A program made the translations under genes and the position numbers. A stretch of 26,705 nt of DNA, taken from positions 1 through 26,705 of the forward strand of contig CAZAAC010000036.1 in NCBI GenBank assembly GCA_964483155.1, in the 5' to 3' direction. Each line of letters opens with the position of its first letter. Positions within the stretch are counted from its first letter, which is position 1. Under the pieces are notes generated by a model that ran no database searches, was not told the origin of the DNA, and was given only the letters and a program-made list of their open reading frames with translations. This DNA comes from JAAYYM01 sp964483155. Lineage in GTDB: Bacteria; Bacillota; Clostridia; Lachnospirales; Lachnospiraceae. Below, piece by piece: positions 1 through 8,529 of the stretch.

Positions 1-33
1 CCTGCAAACCCGCATAAATGCTGGATTTGTAGG
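1..33 (-). terminator. Probable guaA terminator hairpin (tail outside window)
   Basis: Read on the minus strand, starting 10 nt after the guaA stop, there is an 11-position lower stem with one A-C mismatch, a bulged A, a GCA/UGC upper stem and a UUUA loop. The hairpin ends exactly at base 1, so any U-tract lies outside the window. Its tip AGCATTTATGC is identical to that of the hairpin at 26613-26645. Confidence 0.6.
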
Positions 34-43
34 CTCCTGTGTA

Positions 44-1588
44 TTATTCAAACTCTATCGTTCCGGGTGGTTTTCCCGTTAAATCATAAAATACTCTATT
101 TACATGTGATACTTCATTTACAATTCTGCTGGTCACCTTTTGGAGTACTTCCCATGGGATTTCAGCACTTTCGGCTGTCATAAAGTCAATTGTGTTGACT
201 GCTCTTAGTGCTATGGCGTAATCGTAAGTTCTTTCGTCTCCCATAACACCGACGGAGCGCATATTTGTTAGTGCTGCAAAGTACTGGCCTATATTTCGTT
301 CAATCCCAGCATTCGCGATTTCTTCGCGATAAATTGCGTCTGCTTCCTGCACGATTTTGACTTTTTCAGCAGTCACTTCCCCTATGATACGAATTCCGAG
401 GCCGGGACCAGGGAATGGTTGTCTGAACACAAGATGCTCTGGTATATTGAGTTCGAGTCCTGCCTTTCGGACCTCATCTTTAAAGAGATCTCGTAGTGGT
501 TCGATAATTTCTTTAAAATCTACATAATCAGGTAGTCCTCCCACATTGTGATGTGATTTGATTACTGCAGATTCTCCGCCGAGACCACTTTCTACTACAT
601 CTGGATAGATGGTTCCTTGTACAAGAAAGTCTACCTTCCCGATTTTTTTTGCTTCTCTCTCAAATACACGAATAAATTCTTCGCCTATAATCTTACGCTT
701 CTTTTCTGGTTCCGATACGCCTTCCAGTTTAGCATAAAACTGTTCCTGTGCATTTACGCGAATGAAATTAAGATTGTAAGAACCGTTTGGACCAAATACT
801 TCCTCTACCTCATCGCCTTCATTTTTACGTAGCAGTCCGTGATCTACAAATACACACGTAAGCTGACTTCCTACTGCTTTAGATAGTAAAACTGCTGCTA
901 CCGATGAGTCTACGCCGCCGGATAGTGCACATAGCACTTTACCGTCACCTACTTTATCACGAATCACTTTGATCGTATCTTCCACAAAAGAATCCATACG
1001 CCAGTCGCCTGCACATTTACAAACCTTCGTTAAAAAATTATGAATTATCTTTGTGCCCTCTTGTGTATGTAGTACCTCAGGATGGAACTGGATTGCATAT
1101 AGTTTTTCATTTTTCTTTTCAGCTGCTGCTACTGGGCAGTTTGCAGTATGCGCTGTAATTTCAAATCCAGGCACTGCTTGTGAAATGTAATCAAAATGGC
1201 TCATCCAACAGATAGTAGTCGGGCTTACATTTTCAAAAAGCAAGGAAGATATATCAACCATAACTTCTGTTTTCCCATATTCACGAACAGGTGCTTTTTC
1301 TACTTTTCCGCCAAGCAGAAGCATCATCAACTGTGCCCCATAACAAAGTCCCAATACCGGTATCCCTAGCTCAAACAGTTCCTTTGTATAAGTTGGTGCT
1401 GCTTCTTCGTAGCAACTATTAGGTCCTCCTGTCAGGATGATTCCTTTGGGATTCATTTCTTTAATTTTTTCGATGTCAGTCTTATAGGAATAAATCTCAC
1501 AATATACATTGCACTCTCTGACACGTCTCGCAACCAATTGGTTGTATTGACCACCGAAATCCAGTACGATAACCAGTTCTCGTTTCAT
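44..1588 (-). CDS. guaA: GMP synthase (glutamine-hydrolysing)
   Basis: Converts XMP to GMP using ATP and glutamine, the last step of guanine nucleotide synthesis in the cytoplasm. The 514-residue protein has the usual two-part layout. An N-terminal class I glutamine amidotransferase (about 1-190) carries the nucleophile Cys82 in GLCYG and the His169/Glu171 pair in QFHPEV. An ATP pyrophosphatase domain follows, with the PP-loop SGGVDSS at 223-229, and then the GuaA dimerisation domain ending in PPGTIEFE. The length is normal for the family and no catalytic residue is missing. The ATG at 1588 is preceded by AAGGAGA at 7 nt. A sigma-70-type promoter lies just after the upstream MATE stop codon, so guaA can be transcribed alone, although no terminator separates it from the MATE gene. 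No purine riboswitch was recognised in the leader. Confidence 0.98.
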   Translation of the reverse strand: MKRELVIVLDFGGQYNQLVARRVRECNVYCEIYSYKTDIEKIKEMNPKGIILTGGPNSCYEEAAPTYTKELFELGIPVLGLCYGAQLMMLLLGGKVEKAPVREYGKTEVMVDISSLLFENVSPTTICWMSHFDYISQAVPGFEITAHTANCPVAAAEKKNEKLYAIQFHPEVLHTQEGTKIIHNFLTKVCKCAGDWRMDSFVEDTIKVIRDKVGDGKVLCALSGGVDSSVAAVLLSKAVGSQLTCVFVDHGLLRKNEGDEVEEVFGPNGSYNLNFIRVNAQEQFYAKLEGVSEPEKKRKIIGEEFIRVFEREAKKIGKVDFLVQGTIYPDVVESGLGGESAVIKSHHNVGGLPDYVDFKEIIEPLRDLFKDEVRKAGLELNIPEHLVFRQPFPGPGLGIRIIGEVTAEKVKIVQEADAIYREEIANAGIERNIGQYFAALTNMRSVGVMGDERTYDYAIALRAVNTIDFMTAESAEIPWEVLQKVTSRIVNEVSHVNRVFYDLTGKPPGTIEFE

Positions 1589-1697
1589 TATTTGTCTCCT
1601 TATTTGCCTTTTACTTTCTTTTTTTCTTTCCTTTTTATCTTTCCCTTATATCTTTACCTTATTTGCTTTCCATCCTGCTTTTCTTTTTCATAATCTC
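1589..1697 (-). promoter_or_regulatory. Purine-rich guaA 5' leader
   Basis: On the coding strand this stretch of about 100 nt is almost all A and G. It contains the 10-mer GCAAATAAGG twice, at 1657-1666 and 1598-1607; the second copy runs into the real Shine-Dalgarno sequence AAGGAGA. No hairpin or known riboswitch was recognised. It is transcribed if the promoter at 1699-1727 is used. Confidence 0.45.
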
Positions 1698-1698
1698 T

Positions 1699-1727
1699 AT
1701 CATACACGAATGACAATTACCTGTCCA
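1699..1727 (-). promoter_or_regulatory. Predicted sigma-70-type promoter of guaA
   Basis: Minus-strand -35 TGGACA (1722-1727), a 17-nt spacer and -10 TATGAT (1699-1704); each box matches consensus at five of six positions. It sits between the MATE stop codon and guaA and predicts a leader of about 100 nt. Confidence 0.6.
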
Positions 1728-1740
1728 TATTCTCTTGTCG

Positions 1741-3087
1741 TTATATTTCGCTACCTGTGTTGGCCTGATAGCATGTCATCCATTTACCACTCCTATACCT
1801 CTTTACGAAAAAGACTGCTCTCATTACCCAGTCTATCGTCATCGCAATCCACACACCGAATACACCCATACCATAATACTCACCCAGCACATAGCTCATA
1901 CCAATCCTGCATACACCCATTGAGACGATTGCTATAATCATCGTATAACGTACATCATTGGCTGCCCGCAGCGTATTTGGCAAGGCAAAGGCTAACGGCC
2001 ATAATGTTGCTGCACAAACGCCATGATATCTTACAATCATTACCGTCGCTTCAGCAGCTTCTTCTGACAGATGAAACATTTTTACCATCCATGGGCATCC
2101 AATAAAGAAAATGGTACTTATGATTACTGTCAGTATATACATCCATTTCATCAATAACTTAGTATAATATTGTGCTTGTTTATAATCACCGGCACCTACG
2201 CATTGTGCGGCTACAGATAAAATTGCCAGATTGATCGCCATACCTGGCAAGATCTGAAACATAGCTAATGTTCCAGAGATTGCATTTGCTGCAATTGCAA
2301 AAGTTCCAAAGGTCGCAACCAAGCTCAGTACTATTATTTTTCCTAATTGAAATAAACTGTTTTCGATTCCATTTGGAATACCAATATAAAGAATCTTTTT
2401 AATCATACTTAAATTTAGATGCAGGTCTATTTTTCTATTTAGATGAATCTGCCGTTTCTGGTCCATCAGCATAATGGTAATGATAACCGCGGCAATGCAC
2501 CTCGCAACTAATGTTGATATTGCGGCTCCTGCAACACCCATTGATAATCCATATATCAATAATGCATTTCCACACAGATTGATCAAGTTCATCAGTAATG
2601 CTGTCCACATCGTAATCTTAGAATTTCCCATAGCTCTGAATAAAGCTGCACAGCCATTGTACACAGCAAGTGCTGGAAAGGATAATGTTGTAATCATTAA
2701 ATATGTTTTTGCACTGGCATAAACCCCGTCTTCTATTTGTCCAAAGACTGTTGTCAATATGAAATCATGTGTCAAAAGAAATGTGATACTGATTATGACT
2801 GCAATGAGACCAGAAAATAGCACCAGCTGATTTGCAGTTTTGTTTGCGCTTTTTTCATTTTTCGAGCCAAGGTATTGTCCTGCTACAACAGCACCACCTG
2901 TAGCAATTGCACTAAATATATTGATTAATAGTATATTTACTGTATCAACAAGAGATACTCCGGAAACAGCTGCCTCTCCTGCACTTGAAATCATGATGGT
3001 ATCAACCATACCGACACTAACCGCCAATAACTGCTCTATAATCAATGGTATCACCAGTTTTTTTAAATTGGCTTTTGTAAATAACAT
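1741..3087 (-). CDS. MATE family efflux transporter
   Basis: A 448-residue, very hydrophobic protein with about 12 predicted membrane spans in two similar halves, as expected for multidrug and toxic compound extrusion transporters, which export organic molecules in exchange for Na+ or H+. The N-terminal segment IPLIIEQLLAVSVGMVDT is a typical MATE opening (helix 1 with a conserved Glu/Gln and the VGMVDT turn), and SVAAQCVGAGD in the second half matches the repeated VAQ-x-xGA motif. The substrate cannot be told from sequence. The ATG at 3087 has AAAGGGA upstream. Only 17 nt separate it from the stop of the NlpC/P60 gene, so the two are probably co-transcribed. No terminator was found between its stop and guaA. 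Confidence is high for the family and low for the substrate. Confidence 0.93.
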   Translation of the reverse strand: MLFTKANLKKLVIPLIIEQLLAVSVGMVDTIMISSAGEAAVSGVSLVDTVNILLINIFSAIATGGAVVAGQYLGSKNEKSANKTANQLVLFSGLIAVIISITFLLTHDFILTTVFGQIEDGVYASAKTYLMITTLSFPALAVYNGCAALFRAMGNSKITMWTALLMNLINLCGNALLIYGLSMGVAGAAISTLVARCIAAVIITIMLMDQKRQIHLNRKIDLHLNLSMIKKILYIGIPNGIENSLFQLGKIIVLSLVATFGTFAIAANAISGTLAMFQILPGMAINLAILSVAAQCVGAGDYKQAQYYTKLLMKWMYILTVIISTIFFIGCPWMVKMFHLSEEAAEATVMIVRYHGVCAATLWPLAFALPNTLRAANDVRYTMIIAIVSMGVCRIGMSYVLGEYYGMGVFGVWIAMTIDWVMRAVFFVKRYRSGKWMTCYQANTGSEI

Positions 3088-3104
3088 GAAATCCCTTTCT
3101 TTTT

Positions 3105-4304
3105 CTAATAATATCTTCTCACTGTCAATATTGACCGATATGTTGCATAAGAAATCTTAATGCCTGTTGCCTGCGTGCTTGCATGTACTATCTTACCGCC
3201 TCCGATATAAAGTCCCACATGACCTGCATAACAGATAATATCACCCGGCTCTGCACTTGCATATTCTACTGCTGACCCGCACGATGCCTGCGCACTTGAA
3301 TTTCTAGGTATGCTAATGCCAAAATTCTTAAATACTGCATATGTAAATCCTGAACAATCAGCACCGCCTGTCAAACTGGTTCCGCCTGCCACATAAGGAT
3401 TTCCAACATATTGACACGCAAAATTAGCAATCTCTTTTCCTTTTTCACTCCCTGCCGAGCTCCCGATTGTCTCTCTTGCAGATGTAGAACTTGATGAACC
3501 TGTGCTGCTTGTAGAACCTGATTTTTTTGCTGCTGCTTCTGCTGCCTTCTTCCTTGCAGCCTCATCTGCTTTTCGTTTTGCTTCTTCTGCTTCTAAACGC
3601 TTTATCTCTAATGATTTTGCTTTTATGGTCGCGGAATATGCACTTGCTTCTGCTTTTGCCGCTGATAACTGTGCATTAAAACTTTCTACTGTTTCCCGTT
3701 TCTCGTCTATCATTTCTTGTAAAGATGCCTGCTCTGCTTCAAGATCTGCTTCTAATTCTACCATCTCTGATTTTTCATTTTCCAGATTTTCTTTTAGCAA
3801 CAGTACTTTCTCTTTTGTTTCCTGATATGTCACGAGGAGATTTCTATCGTATTCATATAGTTTCTCTATATAGTCCACTTTGTTTACAAGATCGGCCATA
3901 CTCTCAGATTCTAAAAAAAGCTGTAGATATCCTACGTCGCCTTTTTCATACATAAATTTGATACGTCTTTTCATAGCAGCATACTGCGCTTCTTCATCTG
4001 CCTTTGCAACCTCATATTGCTCCTGCGCTTCTGCTATTTCAACTTCTTTATTCTCTATGTCCTGTTGTAGTATCTCAACTGTCGATAATAACTCCACTAA
4101 TTGCATATCCAGTTCCGTGATTTCTTCTGATACTACTTCTTTATCTCCCTCTATATTTGAAATGTTTGATTTAATATTGTTTAATTGTTGTTCAGCAGCT
4201 TCCTTTTCCTTTTTGACATCAGAAATAGTGGCTGCCCGCATGGGTACCACAATGGATATGCATAATGCCATAACCAATATTACTTTTATTACCCTTTTTT
4301 TCAT
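3105..4304 (-). CDS. Secreted coiled-coil NlpC/P60 peptidoglycan hydrolase (PcsB/CwlO-like)
   Basis: Likely a secreted cell-wall endopeptidase that cuts peptide stems. Residues 1-24 form a signal peptide (MKKR, hydrophobic core, MRAA cleavage region). Residues of about 25-240 are a long charged coiled coil. A Lys/Ala-rich then Ser/Thr/Gly-rich linker leads to a C-terminal NlpC/P60 domain, with catalytic Cys317 in ADCSGF, His362 in GHVGLY and His374 in IVHAS. The coiled coil plus NlpC/P60 layout is that of PcsB and CwlO proteins, in which the coiled coil is controlled by FtsEX; no ftsEX is present here, so that partner is inference. The ATG at 4304 has AGGGTG at 7 nt. The gene has its own promoter and probably leads a two-gene unit with the MATE transporter. 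A perfect inverted repeat lies in its leader. Confidence 0.92.
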   Translation of the reverse strand: MKKRVIKVILVMALCISIVVPMRAATISDVKKEKEAAEQQLNNIKSNISNIEGDKEVVSEEITELDMQLVELLSTVEILQQDIENKEVEIAEAQEQYEVAKADEEAQYAAMKRRIKFMYEKGDVGYLQLFLESESMADLVNKVDYIEKLYEYDRNLLVTYQETKEKVLLLKENLENEKSEMVELEADLEAEQASLQEMIDEKRETVESFNAQLSAAKAEASAYSATIKAKSLEIKRLEAEEAKRKADEAARKKAAEAAAKKSGSTSSTGSSSSTSARETIGSSAGSEKGKEIANFACQYVGNPYVAGGTSLTGGADCSGFTYAVFKNFGISIPRNSSAQASCGSAVEYASAEPGDIICYAGHVGLYIGGGKIVHASTQATGIKISYATYRSILTVRRYY

Positions 4305-4331
4305 TTCTACTCACCCTGACTTCAAATAAAG

Positions 4332-4356
4332 ATAAAGTACCCTCTTTATACTTTAT
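4332..4356. repeat. Perfect 8-bp inverted repeat in the NlpC/P60 gene leader
   Basis: ATAAAGTA (4332-4339) and TACTTTAT (4349-4356) are exact inverse copies separated by 9 nt. The repeat lies 14 nt downstream of the -10 box at 4371-4376, a position fitting either an operator or a weak leader hairpin. There is no T-tract of terminator type on the transcribed strand. Confidence 0.45.
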
Positions 4357-4370
4357 GTAAACCCACTTAT

Positions 4371-4399
4371 ATTATACATGATGCCCCACTAAACTTCAA
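4371..4399 (-). promoter_or_regulatory. Predicted promoter of the NlpC/P60 - MATE unit
   Basis: Minus-strand -35 TTGAAG (4394-4399), 17-nt spacer, perfect -10 TATAAT (4371-4376). It lies between the asnS terminator and the NlpC/P60 start. Confidence 0.65.
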
Positions 4400-4416
4400 G
4401 CGGGAAATATCATAAA

Positions 4417-4445
4417 ACAGAGAGCCACAATTTGTAGCTCTCTGT
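4417..4445 (-). terminator. asnS terminator
   Basis: A 13-bp stem (ACAGAGAGCTACA against TGTGGCTCTCTGT on the minus strand, one U-G pair) with a 3-nt loop, followed by TTTTATG. It begins 10 nt after the asnS stop codon. Confidence 0.75.
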
Positions 4446-4455
4446 AAAAACTTTA

Positions 4456-5847
4456 TTATAACTCACAATTACTCACTGTCCGCGGAAATGGTATTACATC
4501 TCTAATATTAGACATTCCTGTCAGGTACATAACACATCTTTCAAATCCAAGACCAAAACCTGCATGCCGTGTAGAACCATATTTACGAAGATCTAAATAA
4601 AACTCATAATCTTCCTTATTTAGTCCCATTTCTTCCATTCTAGTGACCAGCTTATCATAGTCTGCTTCTCTTTGACTGCCACCGATGATTTCACCGATAC
4701 CCGGTACCAAACAGTCCATCGCTGCCACTGTCTTACCATCTTCGTTTAACTTCATATAAAATGCTTTGATTTCCTTGGGATAATCTGTTACAAACACTGG
4801 ACATTTAAATTCTTTCTCCGTCAGATATCTTTCGTGCTCTGTCTGCAGATCGCAACCCCATGACACCTTATACTCAAACTCATCATTATGCTTCTCTAAT
4901 ATGTCAACTGCTTCGGTATATGTGACATGCGCAAAATCGGAATTAAGCACATGCGTTAACCTTTCGATTAAGCCTTTATCAACAAACTGGTTAAAGAACT
5001 CCATTTCTTCAGGTGCTTTTTCCATCACATAGCGAATAATATACTTAATCATACTTTCAGCCAGTATCATATCATCTTGCAAATCAGCAAATGCCATCTC
5101 TGGTTCTATCATCCAGAACTCAGCTGCATGTCTTGTCGTATTTGAATTCTCTGCCCTAAAAGTAGGGCCAAAGGTATAGATGTTTTTAAATGCCATGGCA
5201 TATGTCTCACCATTTAATTGTCCACTGACTGTCAGGCTCGTTTCTTTATTAAAGAAATCATTTTTATAATCTATCGCACCCTCTTCGTTAAGAGGAAGAT
5301 GTTCCATATCGAGCGTTGTCACACGAAACATCTCGCCTGCACCTTCACAGTCACTTCCTGTGATAATAGGTGTATGCACATAAACAAAATCTCGCTCCAT
5401 AAAAAAGCTGTGAATTGCATATGCAATCAAAGAACGAACGCGGAAGACCGCCTGAAAAGTATTTGTTCTTGCTCTCAGATGAGATATGGTCCTAAGATAT
5501 TCTAAAGAATGTCTTTTTTTCTGTAATGGATAATCAGGTGTTGATGCGCCTTCAATCTCTATTTCTGTTGCCTGTATCTCAAAAGGCTGTTTTGCTTCTG
5601 GCGTAGCCACTAAAGTTCCCTTTACAATAATTGCAGTCCCTACATTCAGCTTGGAAATCTCTGCAAAATTTTGCATGGTATCATGGTATACGACCTGCAG
5701 AGGCTCAAAGAATGTGCCGTCATTTACCACGATAAAACCAAATGCTTTTGAATCTCTGAGACTTCTGATCCATCCACCAATTTCAATCTCATGATTCATC
5801 CATTTTTCTTTATTTTTATATAGATCCCGTATTGACAATAAATTCAT
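4456..5847 (-). CDS. asnS: Asparaginyl-tRNA synthetase
   Basis: Charges tRNA-Asn with asparagine in the cytoplasm. The 463-residue protein is normal in length for a class IIb synthetase. An N-terminal OB-fold anticodon-binding domain (about 1-110, with VNDGTFFEPLQVV) precedes the catalytic core. Motif 2 is visible as TFRAENSNTTRHAAEFWMIE and motif 3 as GFGLGFERCVMYLTG, ending in the typical DVIPFPRT. The asparagine-type TFRAENSNTTRH distinguishes it from aspartyl enzymes. The ATG at 5847 has AGGAG about 10 nt upstream. It starts 17 nt after the stop of the FKBP lipoprotein gene and is presumably transcribed with it. No T-box leader was recognised. A hairpin terminator follows the gene. Confidence 0.98.
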   Translation of the reverse strand: MNLLSIRDLYKNKEKWMNHEIEIGGWIRSLRDSKAFGFIVVNDGTFFEPLQVVYHDTMQNFAEISKLNVGTAIIVKGTLVATPEAKQPFEIQATEIEIEGASTPDYPLQKKRHSLEYLRTISHLRARTNTFQAVFRVRSLIAYAIHSFFMERDFVYVHTPIITGSDCEGAGEMFRVTTLDMEHLPLNEEGAIDYKNDFFNKETSLTVSGQLNGETYAMAFKNIYTFGPTFRAENSNTTRHAAEFWMIEPEMAFADLQDDMILAESMIKYIIRYVMEKAPEEMEFFNQFVDKGLIERLTHVLNSDFAHVTYTEAVDILEKHNDEFEYKVSWGCDLQTEHERYLTEKEFKCPVFVTDYPKEIKAFYMKLNEDGKTVAAMDCLVPGIGEIIGGSQREADYDKLVTRMEEMGLNKEDYEFYLDLRKYGSTRHAGFGLGFERCVMYLTGMSNIRDVIPFPRTVSNCEL

Positions 5848-5864
5848 CGCTTACTCACTCCTAT

Positions 5865-6920
5865 TTACTCTTCTGAAATAACAGCATTTTCTTTCAGAAA
5901 TTCTAAAATCTTAGATTTCAATATATATTCATTAAATGCTTCCATATCATTTCCCTCTTTAAAAGCTTCCACTGTCTCATATCCGTAAAGTGCAGTGTAT
6001 TCTGTTATGGCATCTAAAATCTCCTGCTCTGACAACTCCATCTTTTCGGCTTTTGCGATAGCTGATAATACAAGACCTTCTTTTGCTGCTTCTAAAGCAT
6101 ATGTTTTAGCCTCTTCCGCAAACTGTTCTTCTGTCAGACCCATATAACTCGTTAAAAAGTCTGTAAACTCAATTCCATAAGCTGTTGCATAAGACTTCGC
6201 ATTTGTATACATTGTTTCTGTCTTCTGTGCAATCAATTCTTCTGGAAGTTCATCACTAACTGTAGCATTGCTAAATGCCTTTTGCCATAACTCTGCTGAC
6301 AAAGCTTCCTCTGCAGAAACCTCTTTCTGCTCTACCAGTTGTTTCTCAAGAAGTTCTCTGTATTCTGCTACGGTACTTGCTTCTTCTGAAAGCGTTTTTA
6401 CAAAATCATCTGTTAGCTTAGGCACAACATTTTCACTTATAGAATTTAATACCACTGAAAATACGGCATCTTTTCCTGCTAATTCGCTATTGTTCGGATA
6501 TGGATCTGGAAAAACTAAATTTAAGTCAAATGCATCTCCTACTTCCTTACCAACAATACCTGTTTCGAATCCATCAATTAAGCTACCTGAACCAATGATT
6601 ACCTCAGCGCCTTGCTGCGTACCGCCATCAAAAGCCTTACCATCCATCTTTCCTTCGTAGTCGATATTGACAATATCTCCATCTTCTGCCTTTGTCCTAT
6701 CTGTAACAGGCTCTGCTTTTGCGCTACTTTGCAATACGGAATCTATTTGTGCTTCTACTTCCTCAGCGGTAACCTCTGTCGATACTTTTACTACTTCCAA
6801 CCCTTTGTACTGACCAAGTGTCACATATTTATCTGGATTAATACCTGTTGAAGTTGAACACCCTGCTACCATAAGGATACTTCCTGTTATTAATCCTAAT
6901 ACTATTAATTTTTTCTTCAT
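5865..6920 (-). CDS. Trigger-factor-like FKBP-type peptidyl-prolyl isomerase lipoprotein
   Basis: Probably an extracytoplasmic folding factor anchored to the outer face of the membrane. The 351-residue product has a lipoprotein signal (MKKK, hydrophobic stretch, lipobox VAGC with Cys21). A trigger-factor-like segment leads into an FKBP domain at about 81-162 (DGDIVNIDYEGKMDGKAFDGG and the VFPDPYPNNSELAGKDAVFSV region typical of trigger factor). A helical trigger-factor C-domain follows to the end. Cytosolic trigger factor lacks a signal peptide, so this is a secreted relative. The ATG at 6920 is chosen over an in-frame ATG at 6995 because it begins the signal peptide and has GAGGAA upstream. 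Its ATG overlaps the stop of a possible nine-codon leader ORF. It is followed closely by asnS. Substrates are unknown. Confidence 0.9.
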   Translation of the reverse strand: MKKKLIVLGLITGSILMVAGCSTSTGINPDKYVTLGQYKGLEVVKVSTEVTAEEVEAQIDSVLQSSAKAEPVTDRTKAEDGDIVNIDYEGKMDGKAFDGGTQQGAEVIIGSGSLIDGFETGIVGKEVGDAFDLNLVFPDPYPNNSELAGKDAVFSVVLNSISENVVPKLTDDFVKTLSEEASTVAEYRELLEKQLVEQKEVSAEEALSAELWQKAFSNATVSDELPEELIAQKTETMYTNAKSYATAYGIEFTDFLTSYMGLTEEQFAEEAKTYALEAAKEGLVLSAIAKAEKMELSEQEILDAITEYTALYGYETVEAFKEGNDMEAFNEYILKSKILEFLKENAVISEE

Positions 6921-6946
6921 AACATATATTCCTCTTTTCTGATCAT
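6917..6946 (-). CDS. Possible nine-codon leader peptide before the FKBP lipoprotein
   Basis: ATG at 6946, preceded by AGGAGA (6954-6959) at an ideal 7-nt spacing, opens a frame reading MIRKEEYML and stops with a TGA that overlaps the ATG of the lipoprotein gene as ATGA. It would be the first translation signal on the mRNA if the promoter near 6979 is used. It may be chance; nothing beyond position and spacing supports expression. Confidence 0.3.
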   Translation of the reverse strand: MIRKEEYML

Positions 6947-6978
6947 TTCTAAGTCTCCTAGAAAAACCCAATATAACA

Positions 6979-6987
6979 TTTATATCA
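6979..6987 (-). promoter_or_regulatory. Possible extended -10 promoter for the FKBP lipoprotein - asnS unit
   Basis: On the minus strand the sequence reads TGATATAAA: a TGN extension directly before TATAAA (five of six). The -35 region, TTTTAT at 17 nt, is poor. No terminator was found between the cardiolipin synthase stop (7025) and this site, so read-through from upstream is also possible. Confidence 0.35.
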
Positions 6988-7024
6988 CATTGCAACGCAT
7001 AATAAAAGAGTTTTCACCTAAATT

Positions 7025-8497
7025 TCATAAAACAGGAGAAAACAATCTGCATACCTGTTCTTTGATACGTACTATAAATTTTCTGTGTTTATAGCGAAAT
7101 GGTGTGATCTCTGTACAGTTTTTTAAGTCCTCGATAAAAATCTCATGCATTTGGGTTGCAAGTGATGAATCATATATTGTGGCATTTACTTCAAAATTTA
7201 ATTCAAAACTTCGGATATCCATATTTGCAGTCCCATAGCAAATTACATTCTGGTCTATGATGACTCCCTTTGCATGTAAAAAACCATTATTGTAGGTATA
7301 ACATTTAACGCCTGCTTCAAGCATATCGCCGACATAGGAATAGGTTGCCCAATATACAAATGGATGGTCTGGCTTACACGGAATCATAAGTCTGACGTCC
7401 ACCCCTGAAAGTGCAGACATCCGAAGAGAATCAAAAATGGATTCATCAGGAACGAAGTATGGTGTTTGAATATAAATACTTTTTTTTGCATTATTAAATA
7501 GTTTTAAATAATTATTTCTGATATTTTTATAGGAAGAATCAGGTCCACTGGATACTATCTGTACCCCGCTCTTGCCCAGTTCAACCTCTTTTGGCATCGT
7601 TATATACTGTCGTTTTCGGAGTAGATTTTCTTTTGCACTATAGTTCCAATCAAGTAAAAAACGTAGCTGCAGATGTTGCACTGCAGATCCACTTATTTTT
7701 AAATGTGTATCCCTCCAGTAACCAAATCTTTTGCTAAGTCCGAGATATTCACGTCCTATATTGAACCCACCGACAAAAGCAGATTTTCCATCAATCACAA
7801 CAATTTTTCTATGATTGCGATAATTGATTCTCAGATGAAGTCTCTTAAATAGTGCTGGGAAAAACTCTGCAGAATGAATTCCAACCTTTTCAAGTTCCCG
7901 CCAAACCTTTTTTCGTATCTGCATGCATCCCATACTATCATACAAAATTCTGACTTCGACACCTTCTCTTGCTTTTTCGCATAAAACACTTTTTATTTCT
8001 TCGAATACTTCATCGTTGCGAATGATGTAATATTCAATATGAATATATTGCTTTGCTTTTTTAATTTCATCAATCAGTGCCCGGAATTTCTTTTTTCCAT
8101 CTGTATAGATGGTAACTTTATTGTCATCCGTAAAAACAGAGCCTGAGCTCTCCAAATTATATAAAATCAGGTCCGTATATTGCGCAATCGATACATTTTG
8201 CATATCAAAATCACGCCTTAAGATACTTTCCTCCTGCTTATGAATAATAAAATTAATCTCATCCTCGATTTCCTTCGTTTTGAAAATCTTAGACCTATGC
8301 ATATCTTGACCAAATACCAAAAACAACAAGAATCCAAAGATGGGAACAAAGTAAAGTACTAGTAACCATCCCCATACAGATTTTGGATTTCTTCTTTGAA
8401 AAAAAACAATGAGAATTGAACAAAGCATATTAAAATAAATGATATTGTCAAAAATCCATTGTCCTGCTATTTTTGCATATTCCCAAAATATAACCAT
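7025..8497 (-). CDS. cls: Cardiolipin synthase, phospholipase D type
   Basis: Condenses two phosphatidylglycerol molecules to cardiolipin and glycerol at the cytoplasmic membrane. The 490-residue protein has two N-terminal membrane helices (about 16-34 and 41-63, joined by RRNPKSVWGW) and then two phospholipase D domains. The first HKD motif is His229-x-Lys231-x4-Asp236 (HRKIVVID) and the second His408-x-Lys410-x4-Asp415 (HAKGVIID); both are intact. Length and layout match bacterial ClsA-type enzymes. The ATG at 8497 has AAGGAGA upstream at short spacing. It faces away from the gene at 8673 and the two share a 175-bp region with back-to-back predicted promoters. It is separate from the downstream lipoprotein gene by about 100 nt. 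Confidence 0.94.
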   Translation of the reverse strand: MVIFWEYAKIAGQWIFDNIIYFNMLCSILIVFFQRRNPKSVWGWLLVLYFVPIFGFLLFLVFGQDMHRSKIFKTKEIEDEINFIIHKQEESILRRDFDMQNVSIAQYTDLILYNLESSGSVFTDDNKVTIYTDGKKKFRALIDEIKKAKQYIHIEYYIIRNDEVFEEIKSVLCEKAREGVEVRILYDSMGCMQIRKKVWRELEKVGIHSAEFFPALFKRLHLRINYRNHRKIVVIDGKSAFVGGFNIGREYLGLSKRFGYWRDTHLKISGSAVQHLQLRFLLDWNYSAKENLLRKRQYITMPKEVELGKSGVQIVSSGPDSSYKNIRNNYLKLFNNAKKSIYIQTPYFVPDESIFDSLRMSALSGVDVRLMIPCKPDHPFVYWATYSYVGDMLEAGVKCYTYNNGFLHAKGVIIDQNVICYGTANMDIRSFELNFEVNATIYDSSLATQMHEIFIEDLKNCTEITPFRYKHRKFIVRIKEQVCRLFSPVL

Positions 8498-8529
8498 CTA
8501 GTCTCCTTTTGCTCTTCTTTGTTTCTACC

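Noticed and set aside
1589..1740. Guanine riboswitch before guaA
   Set aside because: The leader is almost pure purine, has no paired stems and lacks the conserved loop sequences.
3502..4329. Long plus-strand open frames opposite the NlpC/P60 gene
   Set aside because: They are mirror frames of the coiled coil, with Ser/Phe/Ala-rich nonsense composition and no binding sites.
5848..7024. T-box leader for asnS
   Set aside because: asnS follows the FKBP lipoprotein gene by 17 nt, and the roughly 100-nt region before that gene is too short and shows no T-box sequence.
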